Below, in pieces: positions 1 through 9,880 of a DNA stretch of 64,000 bases; position 1 is the first letter of the stretch, and every line of letters begins with the position of its first letter. Where the stretch lies: the NCBI GenBank assembly GCA_024640955.1, contig JAHEDZ010000010.1:1-64000 (forward strand). Direction: 5' to 3'. Both the position numbers and the translations under genes were made by a program. Origin of the DNA: Oceanospirillaceae bacterium (lineage in GTDB: Bacteria; Pseudomonadota; Gammaproteobacteria; Pseudomonadales; Balneatricaceae). Under the pieces are notes generated by a model. It was given only the letters and a program-made list of their open reading frames with translations. It did no database searches and was not told the DNA's origin.

Positions 1-89
1 GGACACACACGTACAAGCGCCTCTGCGAGTCCAAGCGACTGGTTCAGGTGGCCCGGTTTGCCATCGCTGATGATCCAGATGTCTGCCAA
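1..89 (-). CDS. ELM1/GtrOC1-like family protein, N-terminal fragment (runs off window)
   Basis: Minus-strand reading gives (M)ADIWIISDGKPGHLNQSLGLAEALVRVC from a TTG start with an AGGA-type SD upstream; not in the ORF track. The IISDGKPGHLNQSLGL motif recalls the ELM1/DUF1022 family. Confidence 0.6.
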   Translation of the reverse strand, partial: MADIWIISDGKPGHLNQSLGLAEALVRVC

Positions 90-286
90 AAGTGATCCTG
101 CTTTTTGTTGTTTGAAACAGGATAAAGGATAAAGAAAAATCGGCGCTGAAGCAGCTAAAACCGGTTATTTGATGAAATTTCGATTCCATTTTTCTACCAG
201 TTGCATACAATTTGGCGATTAACTTTTAAGCAGTTCGTCGCATTGATACGCGATCTGTTCACAGAATCACTCAGAGTGAGTTTTAA

Positions 287-1282
287 ATGGCGGCTTTTGG
301 TTCCCTTTTCATGCCGGAGATGACCATCTCCTATTCCGACGGTGAGAGCTGGAGTGCAACTGAGATTGTACCGAGCGATAAGCTGACCCTGCATCCGGGT
401 GCGCACGTGCTGCACTATTCGAGCACCTGTTTCGAGGGCCTCAAGGCCTTCCGTCACGCGGATGGCTCGGTCAAAATTTTCCGCATGGATAAGAACATTG
501 ATCGCTTTGCGCAGAGCAGCCACTTACTGGGCCTGCCCGAGATAGACAAAGCTCAGACCCAAGAGATGATCGAAACCATCGTGCGTCGTTTCATCTCTGA
601 GGTACCTGAGCCTCCAGGCTCAATGTACATTCGCCCGACTCACGTAGGTACGGAACCGGCGATTGGTAAAGCGGCTGTACCTTCAATCACCTCGTGCCAG
701 TACATCCTGCTGTCACCCGTAGGTGACTACTTTGCCGGTGGCGATAAAGCGCTGCGCTTGCTGGTAGATGATCACGCGATGCGCTGCCCGCCACATATGG
801 GCATGATCAAGTCCGGCGGTAACTACGCAGCTGCGATGGGCCCTATTCTTAAGGCAAAAGCAGAAGTTCAGGCTGATCAGGTGCTCTTTTGCCCAAGCGG
901 TGATGTACAGGAGACAGGCGCTGCCAACTTCCTACTGATCGACGGCAACACCATCGTTACCAAGGCGTTGGATGAGAGCTTCCTGCACGGCGTCACTCGC
1001 GACTCTATTCTCACACTCGCGCGCGATATGGGCATGGACGTACAAGAGCGTGAACTGAGTGTTGAAGAACTATTCGAGCGCGCGGCTAAGCCAGGTTGTG
1101 AAGCAGCGCTGTCGGGCACTGCTGCTGTACTAGCACCGGTAGGCACACTGATCTACAACGGGGAAGAGTTCAACGTCGGCAACGGGGGCATCGGTGAAAC
1201 CACCCTCAAACTGCGCAGCGCACTAAACGATATCCAGTGGGGCAAGGCCGAAGATCGGCATGGCTGGCTGACTCACATGTAA
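287..1282 (+). CDS. ilvE: branched-chain amino acid aminotransferase
   Basis: 331 aa ORF; class IV aminotransferase motifs (YSSTCFEGLKAFR, KSGGNYAAAM, GDVQETGAANFLLI). Confidence 0.9.
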   Translation: MAAFGSLFMPEMTISYSDGESWSATEIVPSDKLTLHPGAHVLHYSSTCFEGLKAFRHADGSVKIFRMDKNIDRFAQSSHLLGLPEIDKAQTQEMIETIVRRFISEVPEPPGSMYIRPTHVGTEPAIGKAAVPSITSCQYILLSPVGDYFAGGDKALRLLVDDHAMRCPPHMGMIKSGGNYAAAMGPILKAKAEVQADQVLFCPSGDVQETGAANFLLIDGNTIVTKALDESFLHGVTRDSILTLARDMGMDVQERELSVEELFERAAKPGCEAALSGTAAVLAPVGTLIYNGEEFNVGNGGIGETTLKLRSALNDIQWGKAEDRHGWLTHM

Positions 1283-1296
1283 CTGAGCCCACCGCT

Positions 1297-1327
1297 CTCA
1301 AAAAAGCACCTTCAGGTGCTTTTTTTG
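1297..1327. terminator. bidirectional Rho-independent terminator between convergent ilvE and glnE
   Basis: AAAAAAGCACC TTCA GGTGCTTTTTTT stem-loop with flanking A/T tracts. Confidence 0.85.
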
Positions 1328-1417
1328 TGTTCTAAGTACTCGGTGATTTCCTTCAGAGTGTCGGGCGTGCTGGAGGTTATATCGCTAGCGCGCTCTCTAA
1401 GTACAGGGTATTCGCTC

Positions 1418-4297
1418 TCAGGACGCGAAGATCTCACCCCAAATGCCGGTAACAACTCTTCGCATCTCAGCAATCTCAGCCTCTGAAACCAACCCCTTCT
1501 TCTCTTCCAGACTCTGCCGATGCCCAATAGATCGATAGGTCTTATAGCCCTCACGCAAAGCCTCTGCAGAGCGCTCACTCAAATACCCACTCGACTCAAG
1601 CGCATCGAGTATCCGAATATTATCGGTAAACTCATACAACCCAGTAGACTCAGCAGCATATCTGAGCACCAGATACTGCACACTGAACTCAATATCAACG
1701 ATACCCCCAGCATCCTGCTTCAGATCCACACCCTCAGTAGTCTCACCCGATCCCAAATGCTTGCGCATCTTTTCGCGCATATCGATAACCTCTTGGCGCA
1801 GTACTGCCGGGTCGCGGTTCTGACCCAGAATCTCTCCGCGTACAGCCATAAAGGCCTCTGCCAATCTCGCACTACCGGCAACCGTGCGAGCTCTTACCAG
1901 CGCTTGATGCTCCCAGGTCCAAGCCTCTTTGAGCTGATACTGTCTGAACGCTTCGAGGGACGTGACCAACAAGCCCGAGTTGCCAGACGGGCGCAAGCGC
2001 ATATCAACCTCATAGAGCTGCCCCGAAGGTGTGAAGGTGTTCAGAATATGAATGATACGCTGCCCCAGTCGGGTGAAGAATACAGTGTTCGCAATCTCCC
2101 GCGGTCCGCCGGCAGTGAACAGATCGCCGGGCAGGTCATGCAGGAAGACCAAATCCAGATCCGAGCCATATGAAAGCTCAATGCCGCCGAGCTTGCCATA
2201 ACCTACCACGACAAAGTCGAGCTCGGCGGCCTCACCCTGGGCGCGCTGCGGCGTGCCATATTTCGACTGCATTTCGCGCCAGGCGATCTCTAATACAGCC
2301 TGCAAAATCGCTTCTGCCAACCAAGTTAAGTAATCGCTCACTTTCATCAGAGGTAGTGCACCTGTGATATCCGCTGCCGCAACCCTCAAAATGTGAGCGT
2401 TGCGGAAATAGCGCAGCGCCTCCATCAGTTGTTCGATATCATCCTCAGGAATACGCAATAGATGCTGGCGCAATTCGATACCCAACTCCGCCGCTGCAGG
2501 CGGGTTAAACAGCGCCTGTGAATCGATCAATTCATCAAGCAGAACGGGCTGATTCGCCAACTTTTCCGCAAACCAGGGGCTGGCGCTACACAGACGCACC
2601 AACTGTTTCAGCGCACCGGGATTCTCACTGAGTAACACCAGATAGGCTGAACGACGCAGCACCGCCTGGATAAGTTGCAGTACCCGTTCAAGCGTCTGCT
2701 CCGGTTGTGGACAGTTCACTAACTCGTTAAGCAGCCGAGGTAGGAGTGCCAGCAAGCGCTCTTGACCAATACTCTGTAGCACCTGAGCCGTGCGCAGGTT
2801 TCGGAACTCAATCAGGGTTTTGCTCGCGCGCTCAACATCAGCAAAACCCACGCCACCCAAGTGTGCTTGCAGTGCATCAACGTCTTCGAAACCTTGATCC
2901 CAAAGCTGAGCCAGCTCCCGATCGGTTTCAATCGTCTCATCTGCGCCATACTCTTCAGCCGGCGAGATTACATCAGCAAAGTGCCGACTCACGCTCTCAC
3001 GCGCCCGAATTAACTGCTGCTCCAGGTCACTCCAACTCAGGCCACCCAGGTTCCACGCAATACGTTCGAGCGATAACTCATCTGTTGGCAGCTCTTGTGT
3101 CTGCTTATCGGCCAGTGCTTGAATTGCGTGCTCAACATTTCGAAGCAGCACATAGGCCTCTCGTAGCTCTGTCACAAGCGCTTCAGGGACACCCACCGCT
3201 TCAGGTAAAAGTGGCAAAATACTCATCAACTCGCGATGCTGCAGTTGCCGATCACGACCACCACGTATCAGCTGAAAAGCCTGAGCAATAAACTCGACTT
3301 CACGAATACCACCGGCACCCAATTTGATGTTGTTGTGCCGACCCTTAATACGGTTCTCGCGGCTGATCATCTGTTTCATATCGCGCAATGATTCAAAGGC
3401 GCTGTAGTCGATGTAGCGGCGATAAATAAACGGGGTAAGGGTCTTTAGAAGCTCCTCTCCGCCCTCCATATCACCGGCAACAATTCTCGCCTTAATCAGC
3501 GCATATCGCTCCCAGTCTCGACCCTGAGTCTGATAGTAGTGCTCCATTGCGCCAAAGCTGGCCACCAAAGGCCCTGAGGCACCAAAGGGTCTTAAACGCA
3601 TATCTACTCGGAACACAAAGCCATCGGCCGTCTGAGTATCAAGCACCTTGATCAGGCGTTTACCGAGGCGATTAAAGAATTCAGCGTTTTCCAGAGAGCG
3701 TCGCCCACCTTGAGTCTCACCGTGCTCTGCGAAGGAGAAGATCAGATCAATATCAGAGGAGAGGTTGAGCTCTTGAGCGCCATGTTTGCCCATACCGATT
3801 ACAACCAAACGCTGCTCGACTCCCTCGTCATCGACAGGAGTTCCGAAATCGCGCTTCAGATCTTCATGCAGCCATTGAAGGGCCTGATCACAACAGGCAT
3901 CAGCAAGGTCGGAAAGAGCCCGAGTAGTTTCCTGCAAATCAGCCAAACGGTTCAGATCACGCCAAATAATGCGCAACATTTCGCGCTGGCGAAGTCTACG
4001 TAGCGCATGCATCAACGCCTCTTCAGACTCTATACCCTCCAATGCCGCACGAACGCGTTCAGCCATCTGGCCTGCGCGATAGGGGTCTGCGGCAGAAGAG
4101 AGAGTCTCGCTCAATAGCTCAGGGTGTCGGACGATTTGATCACGCACATAGTCTGAACCAATTAAAACGCGGTGCAGCTGTTGTGACTGCTCCTCTGTAA
4201 GACTAACCCCTTCTAGGCTGCCAGCTACGCGATCTAGCTGCTGTTCCAATAGCTGCTCTAATGATGGCTCTAGTTTACGTGAAGCTTCCTGTTGCAT
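1418..4297 (-). CDS. glnE: bifunctional glutamine synthetase adenylyltransferase/deadenylyltransferase
   Basis: 960 aa from the internal Met; two nucleotidyltransferase repeats (GMGKHGAQELNLSSDIDLIF and GYGKLGGIELSYGSDLDLVFL). Confidence 0.95.
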   Translation of the reverse strand: MQQEASRKLEPSLEQLLEQQLDRVAGSLEGVSLTEEQSQQLHRVLIGSDYVRDQIVRHPELLSETLSSAADPYRAGQMAERVRAALEGIESEEALMHALRRLRQREMLRIIWRDLNRLADLQETTRALSDLADACCDQALQWLHEDLKRDFGTPVDDEGVEQRLVVIGMGKHGAQELNLSSDIDLIFSFAEHGETQGGRRSLENAEFFNRLGKRLIKVLDTQTADGFVFRVDMRLRPFGASGPLVASFGAMEHYYQTQGRDWERYALIKARIVAGDMEGGEELLKTLTPFIYRRYIDYSAFESLRDMKQMISRENRIKGRHNNIKLGAGGIREVEFIAQAFQLIRGGRDRQLQHRELMSILPLLPEAVGVPEALVTELREAYVLLRNVEHAIQALADKQTQELPTDELSLERIAWNLGGLSWSDLEQQLIRARESVSRHFADVISPAEEYGADETIETDRELAQLWDQGFEDVDALQAHLGGVGFADVERASKTLIEFRNLRTAQVLQSIGQERLLALLPRLLNELVNCPQPEQTLERVLQLIQAVLRRSAYLVLLSENPGALKQLVRLCSASPWFAEKLANQPVLLDELIDSQALFNPPAAAELGIELRQHLLRIPEDDIEQLMEALRYFRNAHILRVAAADITGALPLMKVSDYLTWLAEAILQAVLEIAWREMQSKYGTPQRAQGEAAELDFVVVGYGKLGGIELSYGSDLDLVFLHDLPGDLFTAGGPREIANTVFFTRLGQRIIHILNTFTPSGQLYEVDMRLRPSGNSGLLVTSLEAFRQYQLKEAWTWEHQALVRARTVAGSARLAEAFMAVRGEILGQNRDPAVLRQEVIDMREKMRKHLGSGETTEGVDLKQDAGGIVDIEFSVQYLVLRYAAESTGLYEFTDNIRILDALESSGYLSERSAEALREGYKTYRSIGHRQSLEEKKGLVSEAEIAEMRRVVTGIWGEIFAS

Positions 4298-4417
4298 TGC
4301 ATCTCCGAAAATTGGTCTATCCTGCCTGTCACGCAAAGATTTTCTGATTTAACTGATTGGACTGACCATTGCTTTGTTAGGTGTATTAGCACATTAGCAG
4401 TGCAACCCATTTCAAAT

Positions 4418-4434
4418 TGCATGATTTAGGTGCA
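4418..4434. promoter_or_regulatory. candidate NtrC-type dyad
   Basis: TGCATGATTTAGGTGCA, 17 bp with TGCA half-site ends, similar to the NtrC consensus TGCACCATAWTGGTGCA. Confidence 0.4.
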
Positions 4435-4595
4435 TATGAGCATTGACCTTAGCATTAGATTAGAACAATCTACGCCTACTAGTCCTTGCGCTGACGCAAT
4501 AAATTCGCAGGTGCGATTGATCGAAAGGCCAGAGCTGGCGTAAAGCCTCGGCAGTACAGCGTCTCTAAACATCATTCGCGGTTAAATTTGCAGCC

Positions 4596-4612
4596 TTGGC
4601 ACACTAGTTGCT
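4596..4612 (+). promoter_or_regulatory. candidate sigma54 (-24/-12) promoter for the aap operon
   Basis: TTGGCACACTAGTTGCT matches TGGCAC-N5-TTGCW; located 44 bp upstream of the aapJ start codon. Confidence 0.65.
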
Positions 4613-4656
4613 GACTTACTACAACAAGAAACATCTCAATTTAGAGGAAATGATAA

Positions 4657-5679
4657 ATGGCTAAGAAAGCACTTTTCACCGCAACAACACTCGCTACTGC
4701 CCTGGTAGCTTCTGCAACAACCGTTCAGGCGGCAACTCTCGATGACGTCAAAGCACGTGGCACACTCACTTGTGGTGTCTCTACGGGCCTGGCTGGCTTC
4801 TCTGAGAAAGACGCTAACGGTAACTGGAGCGGTCTAGACGTTGACGTATGTCGCGCTGTAGCAGCTGCGGTACTCGGTGGTGCTGACAAAGTTCAGTACA
4901 AGCCACTGACTGCAAAAGAGCGTTTCACTGCACTGGCTTCAGGTGAGATCGACATGCTGTCGCGTAACACGACCTGGACTCACACCCGTGATACTTCACT
5001 GGGTATCAACTTTGCCGGTACGAACTACTATGACGGCGCGTCTTTCATGATTATGAAAGATCTGGGCGTCTCTTCTGCAACCGAACTGGACGGTGCAAAC
5101 GCATGTATCCAGGCTGGTACCTCAACTGAGCTGGCGATTGCTGACTACTTCCGTGAAAACGGCATGTCTTACAAAGCGGTAACGTTCGATACCTCTGACC
5201 AGACTCGTCAGGGCTTTGAATCGGGACGTTGTGACTTCCTGACTTCAGACGGCTCACAGCTGGCTGCACTGCGTATCGGTCTGGCAAACCCAGGCAACGC
5301 AATCATCCTGCCAGAGGTTATCTCTAAAGAGCCACTGGGCCCAGTTGTTCGTCAGGGTGACGATCAATGGTTCAACATCGTTAAGTGGTCTTTGAACGCG
5401 ATGATCGAAGCCGAAGAGCAGGGCGTTACTTCAATGAACGCTGGCGATATGATGAAGAACGGCAACCCAGCTAACAAGCGCCTCCTCGGTGCTGAAGGTG
5501 AACTGGGTGCTAACCTCGGTCTGGACGCTGAGTGGGCTTACCGCATCGTAACTCAGGTAGGTAACTACGCTGAGTCATTCGAGCGTAACGTCGGTATGGG
5601 CTCTCCGCTGAAGCTGGAGCGTGGTCTGAACGCTTCTTGGCGTGACGGCGGTATCCTGTACGCACCAGCAATGCGCTAA
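4657..5679 (+). CDS. aapJ: polar/general L-amino acid ABC transporter substrate-binding protein (AapJ-like)
   Basis: 340 aa with signal peptide; SBP_bac_3 type sequence (VKARGTLTCGVSTGLAGFSEKDANGNWSGLDVDVCRAVAAAV). Confidence 0.85.
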   Translation: MAKKALFTATTLATALVASATTVQAATLDDVKARGTLTCGVSTGLAGFSEKDANGNWSGLDVDVCRAVAAAVLGGADKVQYKPLTAKERFTALASGEIDMLSRNTTWTHTRDTSLGINFAGTNYYDGASFMIMKDLGVSSATELDGANACIQAGTSTELAIADYFRENGMSYKAVTFDTSDQTRQGFESGRCDFLTSDGSQLAALRIGLANPGNAIILPEVISKEPLGPVVRQGDDQWFNIVKWSLNAMIEAEEQGVTSMNAGDMMKNGNPANKRLLGAEGELGANLGLDAEWAYRIVTQVGNYAESFERNVGMGSPLKLERGLNASWRDGGILYAPAMR

Positions 5680-5694
5680 TCCAGCCTTGCTATC

Positions 5695-5718
5695 GAGAGG
5701 GGCGCAAGCCCCTCTTTT
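5695..5718 (+). terminator. stem-loop between aapJ and aapQ (attenuator-like)
   Basis: GAGGGG CGCAAG CCCCTC followed by TTTT, 16 bp after the aapJ stop. Confidence 0.6.
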
Positions 5719-5752
5719 GTACCTGTTTTTTACGATTTTTCAGGTCACGTGA

Positions 5753-6970
5753 ATGTTCAAACAGAAAACCATTGAAGAGGCCAAAGCGTCTGCGCGACGC
5801 TCGAGTGGAAACTCGTCGGCTGCCTTCTACAACAACCCCAACGTACGAGCGATCTTCTACCAGATTCTATTGGTATTCGGGTTGGGCTACTTTTTCTACT
5901 CCATCATCAGCAATGTTCTGGCCAATATGGAAGCGACCGGTATCAAAACCGGTTTCAGTTTTTTAGGCGCTTCTGCAGGCTATGACGTATTGATGACGTT
6001 GATCTCCTTCGAATCAACCGACACCTACGGCAAGATCTTCATAGTTGGCTTCCTAAATACCTTACTGGTATCTGCCATCGGTATCGTCTTTGCCACGATT
6101 CTTGGCTTTATCTTTGGTGTAGCGGCCTTCTCCCAGAACTTACTGATCCGCAAAGCGGCGCTGGTTTACGTTGAGATATTCCGCAACATCCCGCTGTTGC
6201 TGCAGGTATTCTTCTGGTACTTCGCCGTGCTATCTGCACTGCCAGGCGCCCGTCAGAGCCTGAGCCTTGGCGAAGCAATTTTTCTGAACGTACGCGGTCT
6301 CTATCTGCCCAAAATGGTTGGCAGTGATCTCTTCTGGGTCGCCGAGGCTGCGCTGGGCCTTGCCATTGTTGGCATCTTCGTGCTGCGCCGTTGGGCGAAG
6401 ACACGTCAGGATGAGACAGGCCAGCAGTTCCCCGTACTGAATACCTCGATTGCGATGGTAATCGGCTTGCCGCTTCTAGCGCTGATTGTGACCGGATTCC
6501 CATTTACTATGGAGTATCCAGCACTCAAGGGCTTCAACTACTTCGGTGGTATTACTGTTATCCCTGAGCTAATGGCTCTGGCTATCGCGCTATCGGTCTA
6601 CACTGGCGCATTTATCGCCGAGGCCGTGCGCGCAGGTGTACAAGCGATCCCTCATGGCCAGACTGAAGCTGCACGCAGTATCGGCTTGAAAGAGAAGAAG
6701 ATCATGCAACTGATCATTGTCCCTCAGGCGATGCGTGTGATCGTGCCACTACTCAACTCTGAGTATCAGTCGCTAGTTAAAAACTCGACACTGGCCGCTG
6801 CGATCGGTTACCCCGATCTATTTAACGTCTTTGTCGGAACTGCACTGAACCAGACCGGCCAGGCCATTGAGACCATATTTATGACGATCATTGTCTACTT
6901 CGTCGTGAACATGGTGATCTCGTTCCTAATGAACCGTTTCAACAACGCTGTTGCGTTGGTATCTCGCTGA
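5753..6970 (+). CDS. aapQ: amino acid ABC transporter permease (AapQ-like)
   Basis: 405 aa, multiple TM segments, EAA motif region EAVRAGVQAIPHGQTEAARSIGL. Confidence 0.85.
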   Translation: MFKQKTIEEAKASARRSSGNSSAAFYNNPNVRAIFYQILLVFGLGYFFYSIISNVLANMEATGIKTGFSFLGASAGYDVLMTLISFESTDTYGKIFIVGFLNTLLVSAIGIVFATILGFIFGVAAFSQNLLIRKAALVYVEIFRNIPLLLQVFFWYFAVLSALPGARQSLSLGEAIFLNVRGLYLPKMVGSDLFWVAEAALGLAIVGIFVLRRWAKTRQDETGQQFPVLNTSIAMVIGLPLLALIVTGFPFTMEYPALKGFNYFGGITVIPELMALAIALSVYTGAFIAEAVRAGVQAIPHGQTEAARSIGLKEKKIMQLIIVPQAMRVIVPLLNSEYQSLVKNSTLAAAIGYPDLFNVFVGTALNQTGQAIETIFMTIIVYFVVNMVISFLMNRFNNAVALVSR

Positions 6971-6980
6971 GGAGGCTGTG

Positions 6981-8099
6981 ATGAAACCGTCGGGACCCAT
7001 TGACACGTTTCAACCCATTGCAGATCGTCCAGCTCCGGTACAGACGGTCGGCCCTGTTGCATGGATGCGTGAGAATCTTTTCTCGGGTATTGGCAACAGT
7101 CTCGTAACACTGGGGATCATCGCATTCCTGGTTTACTACATCCCGCCTATCCTAGACTGGGCGTTCTTCTCCGCTAACTGGAGCGGCACCACAGAAGATG
7201 CCTGTGTTAAAGATGGCGCCTGCTGGGTGTTCATTAATGCCTGGTCTTATCAGTTCTTCTACGGCACATACCCGCTTGAAGAGGTGTGGCGCATCAACTT
7301 GATGCTCGTGCTGCTGCTGATCGTGATCGCGATGTCGTTCACGCTGCCTAAGCACTACCGCATGAAAGCCTCTATCGCTGCGTGGTTGGCACTGCCGCTA
7401 GTCGGTATGGCCATACTCTACGGAGGCTGGGGTGGCCTTGAAGTAGTCAGCACTGATCTCTGGGGTGGCTTTACGCTTAACGTCTTTATGGCGGCCGCGA
7501 GTATTATTGTCGCTTTCCCGTTCAGCTTCCTGTGGGCGCTGGGCCGACGTTCGCAAATGCCATTTATCCGTTCGGTATCGGTGATCTTTATCGAGTTCTT
7601 CCGTGGCGTGCCTGTGCTGTCGCTCTTCTTTATGGGCTCGGTGATGCTGCCGCTCTTCTTTGCTGAAGGGACCAACGTCGACAAGCTGATTCGAGTCTGG
7701 CTTGTACTGATCTTCTTTATGTCGGGCTACATGGCCGAGGTGTTCCGCGGCGGCTTCGCTGCCGTACCATCAGGCCAGTATGAAGCAGCAGACTCAGTTG
7801 GCTTAAGCTACTGGCAGAAGATCCTGCTGATTATCCTTCCACAGGTGATCAAGATTTCCATGCCAAACATTTTGGCGACCTTCGTCATGCTGTTTAAGAA
7901 CACTACCTTCTTGCTGATCATCGGTATCCCTGAAGTGGTGCAGACCCTACAAACAGCACTGGCTAACTCATACTGGCTAGGTGGCCACGCGCTTGAAGGC
8001 TACCTGTTCGTATTCCTCGTGTTCTGGGCCAGCTGTTTTGGTATGTCCGTACTATCGCGCCGAATCGAACGCACATTGAATACAGATAAGAGAGATTAA
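6981..8099 (+). CDS. aapM: amino acid ABC transporter permease (AapM-like)
   Basis: 373 aa from ATG at 6981 (GGAGG SD); [25 protein letters not shown] motif. Confidence 0.85.
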   Translation: MKPSGPIDTFQPIADRPAPVQTVGPVAWMRENLFSGIGNSLVTLGIIAFLVYYIPPILDWAFFSANWSGTTEDACVKDGACWVFINAWSYQFFYGTYPLEEVWRINLMLVLLLIVIAMSFTLPKHYRMKASIAAWLALPLVGMAILYGGWGGLEVVSTDLWGGFTLNVFMAAASIIVAFPFSFLWALGRRSQMPFIRSVSVIFIEFFRGVPVLSLFFMGSVMLPLFFAEGTNVDKLIRVWLVLIFFMSGYMAEVFRGGFAAVPSGQYEAADSVGLSYWQKILLIILPQVIKISMPNILATFVMLFKNTTFLLIIGIPEVVQTLQTALANSYWLGGHALEGYLFVFLVFWASCFGMSVLSRRIERTLNTDKRD

Positions 8100-8101
8100 C
8101 T

Positions 8102-8866
8102 ATGACTGCAGTTAAATCTTCCGCAGAAGCTCAAGACATCATCGTTATTGAGAACCTGAACAAGTGGTACGGCAACTTCCACGTACTTAAAGATATCAAC
8201 CTGCGCGTGAAAAAGGGTGAGCGGATCGTTATCTGTGGCCCTTCCGGCTCAGGTAAATCGACCACCATCCGCTGTATCAACCGCCTAGAGGAGTTCCAAG
8301 AGGGCTCATTGCGTGTTGACGGTGTTGAGATGATCGATGACGTGAAGAACATCGAAACGATTCGTAAAGACGTGGGTATGGTGTTTCAGCACTTTAACCT
8401 CTTCCCGCATCTGACAATTCTGGAGAATCTGACGCTGGGGCCTATTTGGGTGCAGAAGAAGCCCAAATCAGAAGCCGAAGAGATTGCGATGAAGTACCTT
8501 GAGCGCGTTAAGATCCCTGATCAGGCACTCAAGTACCCGGGCCAGCTCTCCGGTGGTCAGCAGCAGCGTGTAGCAATCGCCCGCTCGCTCTGTATGAACC
8601 CCAACATCATGCTGTTTGATGAGCCTACATCAGCACTTGATCCTGAGATGATCAAAGAGGTGCTCGACGTTATGGTCGAGCTGGCTGAAGAGGGTATGAC
8701 CATGCTCTGTGTAACCCACGAGATGGGCTTCGCGAAGAAGGTCGCCGACCGCGTAATCTTCATGGATGGCGGCCAGATCGTGGAGGAGAACAACCCTGAG
8801 GAGTTCTTCAACAACCCACAGAATGAGCGTACTCAGCTGTTCCTTAGCCAGATCCTCGGTCACTAA
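8102..8866 (+). CDS. aapP: amino acid ABC transporter ATP-binding protein (AapP-like)
   Basis: 254 aa; Walker [10 protein letters not shown], signature LSGGQQQR, Walker [15 protein letters not shown]. Confidence 0.92.
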   Translation: MTAVKSSAEAQDIIVIENLNKWYGNFHVLKDINLRVKKGERIVICGPSGSGKSTTIRCINRLEEFQEGSLRVDGVEMIDDVKNIETIRKDVGMVFQHFNLFPHLTILENLTLGPIWVQKKPKSEAEEIAMKYLERVKIPDQALKYPGQLSGGQQQRVAIARSLCMNPNIMLFDEPTSALDPEMIKEVLDVMVELAEEGMTMLCVTHEMGFAKKVADRVIFMDGGQIVEENNPEEFFNNPQNERTQLFLSQILGH

Positions 8867-8878
8867 GCCGCAAAACAG

Positions 8879-9880
8879 CTACCGGACGGTAAACTCCCCA
8901 CAGAGCGGTTGTGGCCAAGCGGCTACAACCGCTTTTTTGTTTTCACAAACTGCCAACAGATAGTGCATCCGGGCAAAGGCGGCCTCTGGTGTTAGATCAT
9001 AACCATCCAGCGCGCCAAGGCGCTGCAACTCAGAGCCCGCTTCATAAACGCCCTGCTCCACAAAGCCAGTCGCGCACTGAGTAAGGTTAACCAAAAGCAC
9101 ACCAGCCTCAACCGCGCGCTCCAGTGCTCCCATCAACAAACGATCATCAGCCGGCAAATTCCCACTGCCGTAGCTCAGTAGGATCAGCGCTTCACAGCCT
9201 GCGCTAGTCAAAGCCTCTACCAAAGCGGCAGGCATGCCGGGATACACCAGCAAAGTCGCCACCGATTCGTCACTGAGCTCCAACGCGCCCTCAAATGTCC
9301 GACCCATGAACGGCGCCGCACCCTCAGCCATGAAAAGCGAAGGTTCAGAAAGCCCCAGTCGCGCCGCGTTCGGGGAGTCGAAGCCCTGATAAGACTGGAC
9401 CGATATCTTACGCACTCGATTGCCTTGCAGCACGTAACCGCCAAAGCAGACGTATACACCGGCCAAGGGGACACTCGCGAGCAGTTCAAAGCTAGCGGTA
9501 ATATTGGCTTGAGCATCGCTACCAGAGTGCTCTAACGGCTTTTGGGAGCCGGTCAAAACGATCGGTAGATTCAGAGCCCCACAGGTAAAACTGAGCGCGC
9601 TGGCGCTGTATGCCAGCGTATCGGTCCCGTGAATAACGATAACGCCTGTGTAATCTTGACCATGCTGCGCAACAGCTTCGGTGATTCTCAGCCAATGGCT
9701 CGGCAGAAGGTTTGAGCTATCGATCAGTGGCTCAAGTTCTATCAGGTCGAAGCGATCCAAAAACTCGGGCAGTTGTTGCTCAATCCTAACCTTTAGCCCC
9801 GCAGCTGGTACAAGGCCAGCGGGCCCATCCACCATACCGAAAGTACCGCCGGTGTTGATGACAAGTATTTTTTCACTCAT
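8879..9880 (-). CDS. asparaginase
   Basis: 333 aa; VINTGGTFGM and VIVIHGTDTLAYSASALSF active-site motifs. Confidence 0.85.
   Translation of the reverse strand: MSEKILVINTGGTFGMVDGPAGLVPAAGLKVRIEQQLPEFLDRFDLIELEPLIDSSNLLPSHWLRITEAVAQHGQDYTGVIVIHGTDTLAYSASALSFTCGALNLPIVLTGSQKPLEHSGSDAQANITASFELLASVPLAGVYVCFGGYVLQGNRVRKISVQSYQGFDSPNAARLGLSEPSLFMAEGAAPFMGRTFEGALELSDESVATLLVYPGMPAALVEALTSAGCEALILLSYGSGNLPADDRLLMGALERAVEAGVLLVNLTQCATGFVEQGVYEAGSELQRLGALDGYDLTPEAAFARMHYLLAVCENKKAVVAAWPQPLCGEFTVR
8904..8938. terminator. Rho-independent terminator for the aap operon, overlapping the 3' coding end of the asparaginase gene
   Basis: AGCGGTTGT-N12-ACAACCGCTTTTTT: 9-bp perfect stem and T tract, downstream of the aapP stop. 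Confidence 0.75.

Noticed and set aside
1312-1578. Minus-strand 88-aa ORF whose tail (SDITSSTPDTLKEITEYLEHKKST) looks protein-like and overlaps the glnE 3' end
   Set aside because: Ends inside the ilvE/glnE terminator, out of frame with glnE, which ends normally; more likely chance or decayed sequence.
1520-2173. 217-aa plus-strand ORF opposite glnE
   Set aside because: Antisense shadow within glnE, no domain similarity recognised.
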